Source: Paenibacillus alba (GTDB lineage: Bacteria > Bacillota > Bacilli > Paenibacillales > NBRC-103111). Taken from it: a stretch of 64,000 nucleotides of DNA. Positions 17,191 to 25,745 of this stretch are shown here, piece after piece. The notes under the pieces were generated by a model. That model ran no database searches and had not been told where the DNA came from. It saw only the letters and a program-made list of their open reading frames with translations. Position numbers and translations under genes: made by a program. The stretch lies in assembly GCF_013204855.1 (NCBI RefSeq), contig NZ_JABMKZ010000022.1, positions 61,693-125,692 of the forward strand, in the 5' to 3' direction. The stretch's first letter is position 1, and each line of letters starts with the position of its first letter.

Positions 17191-18204
17191 TTAAAGTGTA
17201 ATGCAAATCTTTCCGAAGTAAGAACCATTTTGCAAATAGTCAAAAGCTTCGATTGCCTGTTCAAATGAGAAAACACGATCAATGGCAGGATGAAGCGTAT
17301 GCTGCGTAATCGCACGATTCATAGCTTCAAACATCGCTCTGCTCCCCACATTAATTGCTTGAAGCCGCACCTTGCGCACAATGGCAGGCACCACCTGGAA
17401 GCCTTCCACTGAGCCGCCGGAGAGAAGTCCAACGATGCTAATTCGACCCCCTACACGAAGCGCTGAGATGGAATGATTAAGCGTAGAAGCCCCGCCCACA
17501 TCAACAATATGGTCTGCACCTCGGCCTCCCGTCAGCTTCAATACCTCATTCTCCCACTCGGGCTGAGCCCTGTAATTAATTCCGAAATCCGCACCCAGCT
17601 GACGCGCTTTCTCCAGCTTCTCATCACTGCTGGAGGTTGCGATAACCGACGCTCCTTGGAGCTTGGCGAATTGCAGTGCAAATAAAGAAACACCGCCTGT
17701 TCCCTGCACCACAACCGTATCCCCGCTTTTGACGCCGCCTTCTTCGACAATCGCATGCCAGGCCGTTACTCCCGCACACGGTAGTGTCGCCGCCTCCGCA
17801 TCTGTCAGGTAGTCCGGCACCTGCACGAGCCCTTGTTCAGGCAGAACCACGTATTCTGCCAGCATTCCGTCCAGCGGACTGCCAAGCGTGCTCCCCCAGT
17901 TCGCCTGGGAAGCTTCTCCCGCAATCCAGCTTTGCGTAAAAATGCCGCTGACCCGCTCGCCCACGCCGAATTTGGATGCCTGCGCACCAAGCGCAACCAC
18001 CTCGCCAACAGCATCAGAGGTCAGAACCAGCGGGTTTGATAGATCGGGTTGATAGATGCCAGCAATAACACCCAGATCACGGGAATTCAGAGCCACGGCA
18101 CGAATCTTGATCAACACCTCATTTGGCCCTGGGATCGGCATTTCTCGTTCTACTTGTTTCACATGTGCAAGACCATAACCACCTTGGATTTGTATAACTT
18201 TCAT
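17191..18204 (-). CDS. zinc-independent MDR-family NAD(P)-dependent oxidoreductase
   Basis: About 337 residues. GroES-like N-terminal domain (IPGPNEVLIKIRAVALNSRDLGV) and Rossmann domain with the dinucleotide motif VQGTGGVSLFALQFAKL, typical of the quinone oxidoreductase/alcohol dehydrogenase superfamily. The structural-zinc cysteine cluster is absent. The substrate is unknown. The ATG at 18204, after GGAGAG, is preferred to the ATG at 18222. It is divergent from an HxlR-type regulator, which probably senses an electrophile or quinone and controls this enzyme. Confidence 0.85.
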   Translation of the reverse strand: MKVIQIQGGYGLAHVKQVEREMPIPGPNEVLIKIRAVALNSRDLGVIAGIYQPDLSNPLVLTSDAVGEVVALGAQASKFGVGERVSGIFTQSWIAGEASQANWGSTLGSPLDGMLAEYVVLPEQGLVQVPDYLTDAEAATLPCAGVTAWHAIVEEGGVKSGDTVVVQGTGGVSLFALQFAKLQGASVIATSSSDEKLEKARQLGADFGINYRAQPEWENEVLKLTGGRGADHIVDVGGASTLNHSISALRVGGRISIVGLLSGGSVEGFQVVPAIVRKVRLQAINVGSRAMFEAMNRAITQHTLHPAIDRVFSFEQAIEAFDYLQNGSYFGKICITL

Positions 18205-18222
18205 TCTGTATCTCTCCTCCAT

Positions 18223-18316
18223 AACTCAATATAGACATATAATAGTCCATCCCATAAAATTGAGTAAGTAGGCACTTATTTGTTCACTGGGCACCCAAAG
18301 GTGCATAGGGAGGTAA
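18223..18316. promoter_or_regulatory. divergent promoter/operator region between oxidoreductase and HxlR regulator
   Basis: An AT-rich 94-base gap with GTAGGCACTTATTT and GGGCACCCAAAGGTGCA, the latter an imperfect dyad (GCACC / GGTGC). HxlR regulators usually bind such sites between themselves and their target. Confidence 0.5.
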
Positions 18317-18319
18317 ATG

Positions 18320-18724
18320 ATGTTCTTAACCGACAAAGGAAATCAACCTGACATATCCTTAAAAGTCTGCGGCTATAGCAAAATGCTTGAGATTATTTCG
18401 AGCAAATGGACCGTGCTTGTCTTCTATGCCTTGGAGAATGGCAGTGCACGGTACGGTGAAATGGGGAGGCGCATTGAAGGCATTTCCAAAAAAATGCTAA
18501 CCCAAACCTTGCGTCAATTGGAACGGGATGGACTTGTCATGCGCCATCTGACGCCAACCATTCCGCCTCGCGTTGACTATTCACTGACTCCGCTTGGCGA
18601 AAGCATGTTAAAGCCGATGCTTGAGCTTAAAAAGTGGGCGATTGATAACTTTGCCATCGTAGAGCAAGCAAGAGATCGCTTTGATCAAACGGCTGCAGCT
18701 CATGATTTTGCTGAGAATGAGTAA
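18320..18724 (+). CDS. HxlR-family winged-helix transcriptional regulator
   Basis: About 134 residues with a single HxlR domain: ISSKWTVLVFYALENGSARYGEMGR, ISKKMLTQTLRQLERDGLV and the wing PPRVDYSLTPLG. One N-terminal cysteine (KVCGYSKM) lies where redox-sensing members such as YodB/HypR have theirs. The preferred ATG at 18320 lies 6 bases after AGGGAGG; ATG 18317 is adjacent. The divergent oxidoreductase is the likely target. Confidence 0.88.
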   Translation: MFLTDKGNQPDISLKVCGYSKMLEIISSKWTVLVFYALENGSARYGEMGRRIEGISKKMLTQTLRQLERDGLVMRHLTPTIPPRVDYSLTPLGESMLKPMLELKKWAIDNFAIVEQARDRFDQTAAAHDFAENE

Positions 18725-18728
18725 CAGC

Positions 18729-18772
18729 AAAAAGGATAGAACGCAGTATTCGCTGCTGTTCTATCCTTTTTT
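18729..18772. terminator. bidirectional terminator
   Basis: AAAAAGGATAGAACGCAG paired with CTGCTGTTCTATCC-TTTTTT. It serves the hxlR-type gene and the converging acetyltransferase. Confidence 0.85.
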
Positions 18773-18790
18773 ATTGAAAAAGCTTTTAGC

Positions 18791-19675
18791 CTAATTGAGT
18801 ATCAGTTCGTAATAGTCATTGGCATTCTTGGTTGTAAATCCACATGATTCATATAAGCCCAGCGCCTTCTCGTTCTCTACGGATACCTCCAGCTTAATGT
18901 ACGTCGCCTTATCCATCTTTTGGAGCTCCGTAATCGTTTGACGGAGGATATGGCGTCCGTAGCCTTTAGCCCGAAACTCCGGCACTACACAAAAGCCATA
19001 AATGAATCCAGTCCCCTCTGCCTCAACCATCGCGCCTATCTTCCCAATAGGTTCTTTCTGCTCACCAAGCTCCGCGATCCATGTCCGTTCTTTCTGGCCT
19101 TCGATCGTCTGACTGACGTAATCTCTAGTGTCCTGCTCTGTCATATTGAACCCCGACATATTGAGCTTTACCAGCAGCTCTACATCCTGCTTATCTGCCA
19201 AGCGAATCGTAATTTGCTCATCCAAAGCCGGAAGAGCAGCAGCAGCATGGCCCCGGAGCTCCATCACGTATTCAGAGAAGCTATACTGGGAACCCAGTTT
19301 CGCAAGGAAACTTTTCCCGCTCTCAGAGCTTCTTTCATTGATGAAAATCAACTTCGGTACCTGTCGATGTCGACACGTGTCTATCGCTGTTTGAACCAAC
19401 TGACTGAAAATGCCCTGCCGCCGCGCATCTGGATGCACCATCCCGCTAAGCTCTACTTCGGTCGATAGAAAGCTATATATAGCCAGGAAACCAACAATCC
19501 GGTCATCCTGGTAAAATAAAAAATCATTCGTCACGCCAGCTGGACGATCCGTTAATGTGCCCCAATTCAGCTTAATCTCGATGCCTTCTTGACGATTACA
19601 AATCTCCCAAAGCTCCCGAACTTCCTCCAACTCCTGCGGCGAAAGACCGGCTCTTGGTACAATACCTTGTTTCAA
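18791..19675 (-). CDS. tandem-domain GNAT acetyltransferase
   Basis: About 294 residues with two GNAT domains. The first domain has ELSGMVHPDARRQGIFSQLV. The second has IYGFCVVPEFRAKGYGRHIL and the C-terminal VENEKALGLYESCGF. Both carry acetyl-CoA loops, though the first is less canonical. The TTG at 19675, 7 bases after GGAGGGG, is the best start; an in-frame ATG at 19717 has no site. The substrate is unknown. It converges with the HxlR gene and is divergent from sigY. Confidence 0.82.
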   Translation of the reverse strand: MKQGIVPRAGLSPQELEEVRELWEICNRQEGIEIKLNWGTLTDRPAGVTNDFLFYQDDRIVGFLAIYSFLSTEVELSGMVHPDARRQGIFSQLVQTAIDTCRHRQVPKLIFINERSSESGKSFLAKLGSQYSFSEYVMELRGHAAAALPALDEQITIRLADKQDVELLVKLNMSGFNMTEQDTRDYVSQTIEGQKERTWIAELGEQKEPIGKIGAMVEAEGTGFIYGFCVVPEFRAKGYGRHILRQTITELQKMDKATYIKLEVSVENEKALGLYESCGFTTKNANDYYELILN

Positions 19676-19781
19676 TAGATTGCCCCTCCACTTGTTCAAT
19701 GTTCTTCCTGCTGTCATTATACATGCCTTCCTTCCAAAGTGGTAAGCTAATAAATAATTAAATCTAAATTTTCGTCCATGG

Positions 19782-19809
19782 TGAACGATTAGCCAGACCT
19801 ATTCGTATT
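19782..19809 (+). promoter_or_regulatory. ECF-type promoter upstream of sigY
   Basis: TGAACG, 16 bases, CGTATT, ending 23 bases before the sigY start. A TGAAC -35 with a CGT-type -10 is the pattern of extracytoplasmic-function sigma factors, fitting autoregulation as known for B. subtilis sigY. Confidence 0.5.
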
Positions 19810-19832
19810 ATCTAGGAATTCAGACAGAGAGG

Positions 19833-20363
19833 ATGATCAAACCCTTGGAAGAGCACGTACTCATTCGTCAGGCCATGCTGGGAGATCATGCTGCTCTGTC
19901 TCAGCTGCTGCAGCAGCATTATGACTTTGTATACAAATATTTGCTGAAGATTACACTCAATCCCGTTATGGCTGAGGACATCACCCAGGAAACCATGATG
20001 AAATGTATAGAGAAAATAAAGCTTTATCAGGAGAAATCCTCCAAGTTTTCTTCCTGGCTCATGACCATCGCCACCCGGCTGTACATTGATCAAGGTCGGC
20101 GTCGCAAACGGGAGAAACTCTGGCAGGAGCAGCAGCAAAACTTGCGCCACATGCAGTGGCAGGCCGGAAATCAACACGAGGATTGGCCGGATGTCCTGAA
20201 TGCTTTGACTGAACTAACTGAGGACAGCCGCATCCCGCTCATTCTCAAGCATTATTACGGCTACACCTATGAGGAAATCGGCCAAATCCTCTCCATAGCG
20301 GAGGGTACCGCCAAATCCAGGGTGCATCATGCATTGAAACACTTACGAAAGGAGCTGGCGTAG
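19833..20363 (+). CDS. sigY: ECF RNA polymerase sigma factor, SigY-like
   Basis: 176 residues: region 2 (HYDFVYKYLLKITLNPVMAEDITQETMMKCIEKI, FSSWLMTIATRLYID) and region 4 (LILKHYYGYTYEEIGQILSIAEGTAKSRVHHALKHLRKEL), without region 3 or 1.1. It directs RNA polymerase to a stress regulon. Two small membrane-protein genes follow immediately, as in the B. subtilis sigY-yxlC-yxlD operon, where they act as anti-sigma factors. The start is uncertain: GAGAGG touches the ATG at 19833, and a TTG four codons later is possible. Confidence 0.85.
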   Translation: MIKPLEEHVLIRQAMLGDHAALSQLLQQHYDFVYKYLLKITLNPVMAEDITQETMMKCIEKIKLYQEKSSKFSSWLMTIATRLYIDQGRRRKREKLWQEQQQNLRHMQWQAGNQHEDWPDVLNALTELTEDSRIPLILKHYYGYTYEEIGQILSIAEGTAKSRVHHALKHLRKELA

Positions 20364-20756
20364 ATGGATGAGAATCACAAGACGCCGCGGCGGAGTGAGC
20401 CGGAGCGAGGACGGAATGAGGAGCAACTGGGAAAGCTGCACATGGAGCAAGATGATGAACAAACGATTCACTCCCTGCAAGAGGGTCTTCGTACCATGGA
20501 CCGTTTATTCTCTCCATCTACGCCTAGTTCCGCTTGGTTCGAGCAGCGAATTGCAGAAACGCACAAGAAACAGCGTTTAAGGCTGCTTCGTGATTTACTT
20601 ACATTATGGTTAGGAGCTTTGACCATTCTATACCTTTTATATGCTATTGCAACTTCTCAGCCGTTGGCTTTTCTTTCCCTGCAAGCTGCAGCAGTTATTG
20701 TTCCTATAGCTTGGCTACTTTTACGAAAGCAGGTGGATTTACATGAAGAATCCTGA
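20364..20756 (+). CDS. yxlC: YxlC-like putative anti-sigma-Y factor
   Basis: 130 residues. A charged cytoplasmic N-terminal half (to about 75) is followed by two hydrophobic helices (about 82-96 and 102-118). The ATG directly follows the sigY stop, with AAGGAG upstream. By position and layout it matches YxlC, which with YxlD restrains SigY in B. subtilis. The inference rests on synteny more than on sequence similarity. Confidence 0.7.
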   Translation: MDENHKTPRRSEPERGRNEEQLGKLHMEQDDEQTIHSLQEGLRTMDRLFSPSTPSSAWFEQRIAETHKKQRLRLLRDLLTLWLGALTILYLLYAIATSQPLAFLSLQAAAVIVPIAWLLLRKQVDLHEES

Positions 20757-20964
20757 TTGGGATGCATTGCCCCTATGGGCTTGGATTGGCATAGCCATCC
20801 TGCTGCTTGTGCAAAGCACTTGGCTGTTCGTTGATGCGCGCAAGCGCAGCGCCCGCTATCCCTGGTTCTGGGGGATTTGGGGCATCATCCAAGCACCTAC
20901 GCCGCTGATTATCTATCTGTTTGCTGTGCGCAAGATTCATCGTCGTTGGTTGCGCAAGGCTTAA
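20743..20964 (+). CDS. yxlD: YxlD-like small membrane protein
   Basis: 73 residues, two hydrophobic helices (about 10-28 and 41-58) separated by a basic loop with FVDARKRSARYPWFWG, a pattern shared with YxlD and with phospholipase-D-nuclease-like N-terminal membrane segments. It overlaps the yxlC end by 14 bases, so it is translationally coupled. Likely part of the SigY anti-sigma complex. The further genes of the B. subtilis operon (yxlE-yxlG) are absent; a repeat element follows. Confidence 0.7.
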   Translation: MKNPDWDALPLWAWIGIAILLLVQSTWLFVDARKRSARYPWFWGIWGIIQAPTPLIIYLFAVRKIHRRWLRKA

Positions 20965-21082
20965 TCCATTTGGCGTATCTCTAAGTGAGATTCCAATGTT
21001 CATGCTCAGTGAAAAATTCAAAGGAAGACAGTTGGCAGCAAGGTTATACATGTCTTTCTGTTTATACACACTTTCAAGGTGG

Positions 21083-21110
21083 ATTGGCTTGAGTCGCTTG
21101 AGTTTGCTCA
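21083..21110 (+). repeat. vestigial 9-mer satellite beside element C
   Basis: GGCTTGAGT-CGCTTGAGT-TTGCTCAC: two near-identical 9-mers on the tail side of copy C, related to the TTTGAGTAC array beside copy A. Confidence 0.45.
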
Positions 21111-21148
21111 CGCTGATAGATTTTCTCAGGCCCGTCCGTAAAAATCGC

Positions 21149-21358
21149 CTAATTCCTGCGATTCTGCATCTTTTTCATCATGAAAATAAGCTAAATCGTG
21201 AAATTCCTGCAAATATGCATCCTTTCGAGACCTTTTTTCGATTCCAAGATGAAAAAGCTTGCAAAGCCTGCATAATCGCAGGATTTCTGATGTTTTCACA
21301 CGATTTGATCGAAAATGCCTGCACTTATGCAGGTATTTCAAAATCGGTGAGCCACGGA
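21149..21358 (-). repeat. dispersed four-dyad intergenic element, copy C
   Basis: Inverted orientation. CCTGC anchors at 21155, 21206, 21267 and 21318 (spacing 51, 61, 51). The head end is followed by GGTGAGCCACGGA (compare GTAAGCCACAGA at copy A). The plus-strand frame is open here, but the equivalent frames in A, D and E contain stops, so coding is unlikely. It lies between converging genes. Confidence 0.85.
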
Positions 21359-21421
21359 GAAAACCAAGAGTTTCTACGAAGTCGAATATCGCCAATATCG
21401 GAGCCTATATTGTGGAATGCC

Positions 21422-21460
21422 AAAAAGGAGCTAAGCGGTACAAGCCGCTTAGCTCCTTTT
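21422..21460. terminator. bidirectional terminator
   Basis: AAAAAGGAGCTAAGCGG / CCGCTTAGCTCCTTTT with a short loop. It lies downstream of element C and of the converging GNAT gene. Confidence 0.85.
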
Positions 21461-21533
21461 AATATGCCGTTTTCTATGGATTGAAACTGACTTGCATTTC
21501 AACAATAGTTACTTTTGAGACAAAGATAAACTT

Positions 21534-22205
21534 CTACAGCGGTAAAAGCGCCAAGGCTGTTTGCTGCCCCAGCCCTCCCACCATGTCATGCCAAGCCTGC
21601 GGCTTATTGGCTAGAATGGCATAGTAGCCTTTCAGGAATTTCTCAACGATTGCCGCGTCGAGCGCTGTCATATCCTCGTCTGTTGGCAGGAAGCAGAGAT
21701 CCAGCTCCTCCACAGCTTCGCCATTGTTCTCCCAAGACGGATGAACATAAGGGAAATCAATTCGCTTATATCCCAAATGCGACAGTACCTCACGTCGCAC
21801 ATAGGGGTCCATCGGCTTCACACCGCCAAAAGCATGTCCCTCAATCCGATACGGATCGTAAATTTCGGCGAACATTCCAATCATCGGCTTACCCGACTTG
21901 ACGGCCAAAGCCTCCAAATCCGCCCACCGCTTCCGTGCCAGGAAGCGGCCAATCCCAAGTCCCGCTTGGCCAATAATCGTGAAGTCTGTCATCGCTACCT
22001 GAAGGTCGTCATAGTAACGATACTCCGTGGCACCTACTACTTTTCCTTCGTGCACGGCTACGAATACACGAATTCCCGGGTCCTCCAACGGCTCTTTCCA
22101 TAGAGCGTACTCCAATACCTCTTCCGAAGGAAACACCTCCTTCATCAAATCATGCATCGCTCGAAATAAAGGATTATCAATACTTGTTATGCGTATGTAT
22201 TCCAT
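21534..22205 (-). CDS. GNAT-like acetyltransferase
   Basis: 223 residues, GNAT-like. Early strand HEGKVVGATEYRYY, then TDFTIIGQAGLGIGRFLARKRW with a G-x-G-x-G acetyl-CoA loop; the rest is divergent. The start overlaps the preceding gene's end by 29 bases, so the two are cotranscribed and coupled. It is the last gene of a hydrolase/GNAT cluster; the cluster substrate is unknown. Confidence 0.7.
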   Translation of the reverse strand: MEYIRITSIDNPLFRAMHDLMKEVFPSEEVLEYALWKEPLEDPGIRVFVAVHEGKVVGATEYRYYDDLQVAMTDFTIIGQAGLGIGRFLARKRWADLEALAVKSGKPMIGMFAEIYDPYRIEGHAFGGVKPMDPYVRREVLSHLGYKRIDFPYVHPSWENNGEAVEELDLCFLPTDEDMTALDAAIVEKFLKGYYAILANKPQAWHDMVGGLGQQTALALLPL

Positions 22206-22926
22206 TTATCTTGTTCACTCCTTCCATTTGATCAACATTTCTCCGAAACGGGTTCCGCCATTCCATCAAAAGCGCATAGTTCAGCGATTCCTCATCTTCT
22301 AAATAGTTCGGCACTACCTGTACGGGAGTCCGCCCGCAGCGCAGCAAAAAAGTAATAACCGGGTCCTTCAACGCACCCTGCATCACAGCACTCACATACT
22401 CTTCCGCAAGCATCGTATCAGAATGCCGATGATAACCTGGCATCCGCCCGCCACCGAGCAGCCTTCCAAGGCCAAGATGAACAACCACTTCATACATCGA
22501 TTGCATCATCCACTTGCCAAGCCCAAACTTGCGGAATGCAGGGTGAATACAGATGTCCACAATGTAGAGGGTGTCGCCATTAGGACGATGCGTACGGATA
22601 TACCCATTGTCCGTTATGGCAGACCAGCTATGATCAGCCGCATGGGCTTCTTCCTCATCAACGCGAAGCCCCGTGATGGACCCAACAATCTCACCGGCTA
22701 CTTCTACACAAAGCGCTCCTTCAGGGAATCGGGTGATATGTTCAGCCAACTGTTCTTCGTTCCACCAAAGCTCCGAGGGAAACGGAGGCGGGAAGCTTTC
22801 CTGCTGCACACGAATGAGCGCTTGAAAGTCTTCTCTGCCATATGTGCGTATGACAGCCTCCATCGGCTTGTCTCCGTCGAACACGTACATCTTTTTCATA
22901 TAAAATCGCTCTGATGCTACCCTCAT
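22177..22926 (-). CDS. GNAT family N-acetyltransferase
   Basis: 249 residues. VEVAGEIVGSITGLRV, then IVDICIHPAFRKFGLGKWMMQSM (acetyl-CoA loop RKFGLG). This matches the large GNAT domain that is fused to a nitrilase domain in YhcX-type proteins. An AGGAGGTAG site precedes the ATG. It lies 30 bases after the nitrilase gene and overlaps the next gene by 29 bases. It probably acts with the hydrolase on one substrate. Confidence 0.8.
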   Translation of the reverse strand: MRVASERFYMKKMYVFDGDKPMEAVIRTYGREDFQALIRVQQESFPPPFPSELWWNEEQLAEHITRFPEGALCVEVAGEIVGSITGLRVDEEEAHAADHSWSAITDNGYIRTHRPNGDTLYIVDICIHPAFRKFGLGKWMMQSMYEVVVHLGLGRLLGGGRMPGYHRHSDTMLAEEYVSAVMQGALKDPVITFLLRCGRTPVQVVPNYLEDEESLNYALLMEWRNPFRRNVDQMEGVNKINGIHTHNKY

Positions 22927-22956
22927 TACGCTAAGCTACCTCCTAGGCTTGCCGCC

Positions 22957-23820
22957 TTAAGACCAATCTGTATACAGGTCCGTTCGGCGATCGCGCCATG
23001 TGGTAACGGAACCTTTTTCCCGAACAAGGGTTAGAAGGTCCAAATCCAGATCAGCTGTGACCACCATGTCCCCGTTAATTTCGCCTTCAACGAGAATGCC
23101 TTTGGGCGGAAAAGGCACATCATTGGGTGTAATCACCGCAGCTTGCCCGAAATTGCCTCTCATGAAATCAACCGTAGGCAAGGAACCCACCGTCCCCGTC
23201 GTAACCACATAGATTTGGTTCTCAATCGTCCTCGCATGACAGGTATACCGTACACGATGGAATCCATGCCGATCATCTGTACATGAAGGGGCAAATAAAA
23301 CATCTGCTCCGCGGGCTCTTGCCATCCGCACGATTTCGGGAAATTCTACATCATAGCAGACCAGAATGGCAATTCGGCCTTTATCCGTATCAAAAACCTG
23401 CAAGGAATCCCCTGCGCCCATATTCCATTCTTTGATCTCCGGCGGCGTGATGTGCAGCTTCTTCTGCTCTCCAACCCTTCCGTCCGGATAGAACAAATGC
23501 GCGGTATTATACAGCTTGCCCTCCTCGGAGGTAATATGGGTGCCACCGATCAAGTGCATACCCGTTTGCTTAGCCAATCCTTGAAAAAGCGAACGGTAAG
23601 CCTCTGTATAGGAAGGCAGTACCTCAATCGACAAAGCCTTTCCATTCTCATCACCAATCGACATTAGTTGTGTTGTAAACAACTCCGGAAACAGGACAAA
23701 ATCCGCCTCAAACTCCTGAGCTATCTTCACATAATGCTCTACCTGCGCAGCAAACTCATCGAAACTATGTATCGTGTGCAAATGATACTGCACCGCTGAA
23801 ACTCGCATTTTCAACAACAA
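22957..23820 (-). CDS. carbon-nitrogen hydrolase (nitrilase superfamily)
   Basis: 287 residues with the E-K-C triad: E46 (LFPELF), K121 (KKLH) and C155 (LVCYDVEFPE). It hydrolyses a non-peptide C-N bond, probably of an amide or carbamoyl compound. In B. subtilis YhcX a similar domain is fused to a GNAT domain; here the two activities are separate adjacent genes in reversed order. Start is uncertain: three TTG codons follow GGGAGAG, and an ATG lies 12 bases after the first TTG. Confidence 0.88.
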   Translation of the reverse strand: MLLKMRVSAVQYHLHTIHSFDEFAAQVEHYVKIAQEFEADFVLFPELFTTQLMSIGDENGKALSIEVLPSYTEAYRSLFQGLAKQTGMHLIGGTHITSEEGKLYNTAHLFYPDGRVGEQKKLHITPPEIKEWNMGAGDSLQVFDTDKGRIAILVCYDVEFPEIVRMARARGADVLFAPSCTDDRHGFHRVRYTCHARTIENQIYVVTTGTVGSLPTVDFMRGNFGQAAVITPNDVPFPPKGILVEGEINGDMVVTADLDLDLLTLVREKGSVTTWRDRRTDLYTDWS

Positions 23821-23845
23821 TCTCTCCCTATCCCATGAAATTCAT

Positions 23846-24835
23846 CTACAAACGGACGAGTACTCTTCCTCTGACTTTTCCGTTCAAAACCTCACCTGCA
23901 GCATCACCAATGCCCGCCAGGCCCACCTCTTTATATACCGTCCGCTCTAGCAGCTGCGGTTTCAGTTCCCCCGCGATGCGCTCCCAGAGCAGTCTGCGAG
24001 TTGGCATCGGACAGTATACCGAGTCAATACCGACTATATTCACGCCTCGCAGTATAAAAGGATATACAGACGCCGCGAACTCGCCCCCACCCGTTAAGCC
24101 GCTAAGAGCGACCGAACCGCCGTATTGCATTCGACTTAGCACATAGGAGAGCGAATCACCTCCGACAGGATCGACAGCGCCGGCCCAATACTCCTTATTC
24201 AGCGGCTTCTGCTCAGCCGGAGAGAGCTCCTCGCGAGACAGCACGCGCCTTGCGCCTAGCTCAAGCAAATACGCATGATCAGCGGATTTCCCCGTGCTCG
24301 CCTCAACTTCATAACCAAGCCCAGCCAGCATAGCTACGCTGTTGCTGCCCACACCGCCGGTTGCGCCGCGAACCAGCACCGGTCCTTTAGCACGGCTTAG
24401 CCCATTCTCCTCCATCCGCAGGATGGAAAGGGCGGCAGTAAAACCGGCTGTCCCGAGAATCATTGCCTCGCGATGGGTAAGCCCCTTCGGCAGCGGCACA
24501 ACCCAATCAGCCGGCACCCGTGCATACGAACTGAACCCGCCTAAATGCCCCGTTCCCAGCTCATAGCTGGTCACAAGCACCTCGTCACCTTCCCGATACC
24601 GACCATCAGCCGAGGCGACCACCGTCCCCGCCAAATCAATACCAGGTACCATCGGATAAGCTCGCACAACGCGCCCCGTCGGAGAGCAGGCCAGCGCATC
24701 TTTATAATTAATTCCGGAGTAGGAAACGCGAATCGTAACTTCTCCCGCCGGTAAGTCCTCCATATGCAGTTCCTTCATACCGCTGGAGAATTGCTCTTTC
24801 GAACGGTCTACCACCCATGCCTGAAAACTATCCAT
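23846..24835 (-). CDS. acrylyl-CoA reductase/quinone oxidoreductase family protein (AcuI/YhdH/YhfP)
   Basis: About 329 residues of MDR type: YSGINYKDALACSPTGRVVRAYPMVPGIDLAG is diagnostic for the YhdH/AcuI branch, followed by the Rossmann motif LVRGATGGVGSNSVAML. AcuI-type enzymes reduce acrylyl-CoA with NADPH; others are annotated as quinone reductases. An ATG at 24835 follows GGAGG. It lies upstream of the nitrilase gene on the same strand with a 25-base gap, so probably the same transcript. Confidence 0.85.
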   Translation of the reverse strand: MDSFQAWVVDRSKEQFSSGMKELHMEDLPAGEVTIRVSYSGINYKDALACSPTGRVVRAYPMVPGIDLAGTVVASADGRYREGDEVLVTSYELGTGHLGGFSSYARVPADWVVPLPKGLTHREAMILGTAGFTAALSILRMEENGLSRAKGPVLVRGATGGVGSNSVAMLAGLGYEVEASTGKSADHAYLLELGARRVLSREELSPAEQKPLNKEYWAGAVDPVGGDSLSYVLSRMQYGGSVALSGLTGGGEFAASVYPFILRGVNIVGIDSVYCPMPTRRLLWERIAGELKPQLLERTVYKEVGLAGIGDAAGEVLNGKVRGRVLVRL

Positions 24836-25044
24836 ATCGCGCCTCCAAGTCCATAACATTCACTTCACATTGCTGCTTTTATCTTACTCGATTTTGTTGT
24901 CCGTTTCCATTTATTCAAGGCCGACTGCCAGGGTGGAGAATGCGCGCATATGAATAGCTGGAGTAGGAAATTAAGCGGTGTGTGAGTATGCGAAGGTACA
25001 GATTAAGATTACATCCGAGTTACCAAAGTGACAGCCGCTCGCAC

Positions 25045-25600
25045 TTGCCTGCCTGTAAGGCTGTTTTTCAGCCTTTCAGCGCCGATTCACGGCTCGGCCG
25101 CGGCTTTAGGGCTGTAAAACAGCCCTATCTACCTGCGTGAGACGCTCTCGCTCGCAATTGCCTGCCTGTAAGGCTGTTTTTCGGCCTTTCAACGCCGATT
25201 CGCGGCTCGGCCGCGGCTTTAGGGCTGTAAAACAGCCCTATCTACCTGCGCGGGGCGCTCTCGCTCGCAATTGCCTGCCTATAAGGCTGTTTTTCGGCCT
25301 TTCAGCGCCGATTCGGGGCTCGGCGGCGGCTTTAGGACTGTTAAAGGGCCCTAGCTACCTGCGCGGGACGCTCTCGCTCGCAATTGCCTGCCTATAAGGC
25401 TGTTTTTCGGCCTTTCAACGCCGAATCGCGGCTCGGCCGCGGCTTTAGGGCTGTTAAACAGCCCTAGCTACCTGCGCGGGACGCTCTCGCTGGCATCTCC
25501 CCAGCTGTAAGGCTGTTTTTCGGCCTTTCAGCTGCCATTCAAGGCTCAGCTCCCGCTGGCACCCCCCCGCCTGAAAGGCTGATCCTCAGCCTTTCAGTTA
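25045..25600. repeat. tandem 113-bp repeats, about 4 full copies plus degenerate ends
   Basis: TTGCCTGCCT marks units at 25045, 25158, 25271 and 25384, exactly 113 bases apart; a fifth, diverged unit starts near 25496. Each unit holds two hairpins: AAGGCTG / CGGCCTT around a T run, and AGGGCTGTAAAACAGCCCT. The GC-rich block fills the 870-base gap between the galT end and the reductase start. A plus-strand open frame through it is repetitive and lacks a ribosome binding site, so I regard the block as non-coding. Bases 24860-25044 hold nothing I recognise. Confidence 0.9.
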
Positions 25601-25705
25601 CGAACGGCCGTTCGGCGTAGACGTCAGCGCCGCTTTAAAGCCCTGCGCCGCCGTCTACGCGACGAACGAACGCAACCTTGGACTCGCCCCGCTCATCCAA
25701 GCCCA

Positions 25706-25742
25706 AACAAAAACTCCCCAGTCGCCAATACACTGGGGAGTA
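25706..25742 (-). terminator. terminator of the gal operon
   Basis: On the minus strand ACTCCCCAGTG / CACTGGGGAGT-type arms followed by TTTTTG, starting just after the galT stop. Confidence 0.85.
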
Positions 25743-25745
25743 CTA

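Noticed and set aside
25137..25397. Open frame through the 113-bp repeats
   Set aside because: Low-complexity repeat translation, no ribosome binding site, and the repeat period is not a multiple of three.
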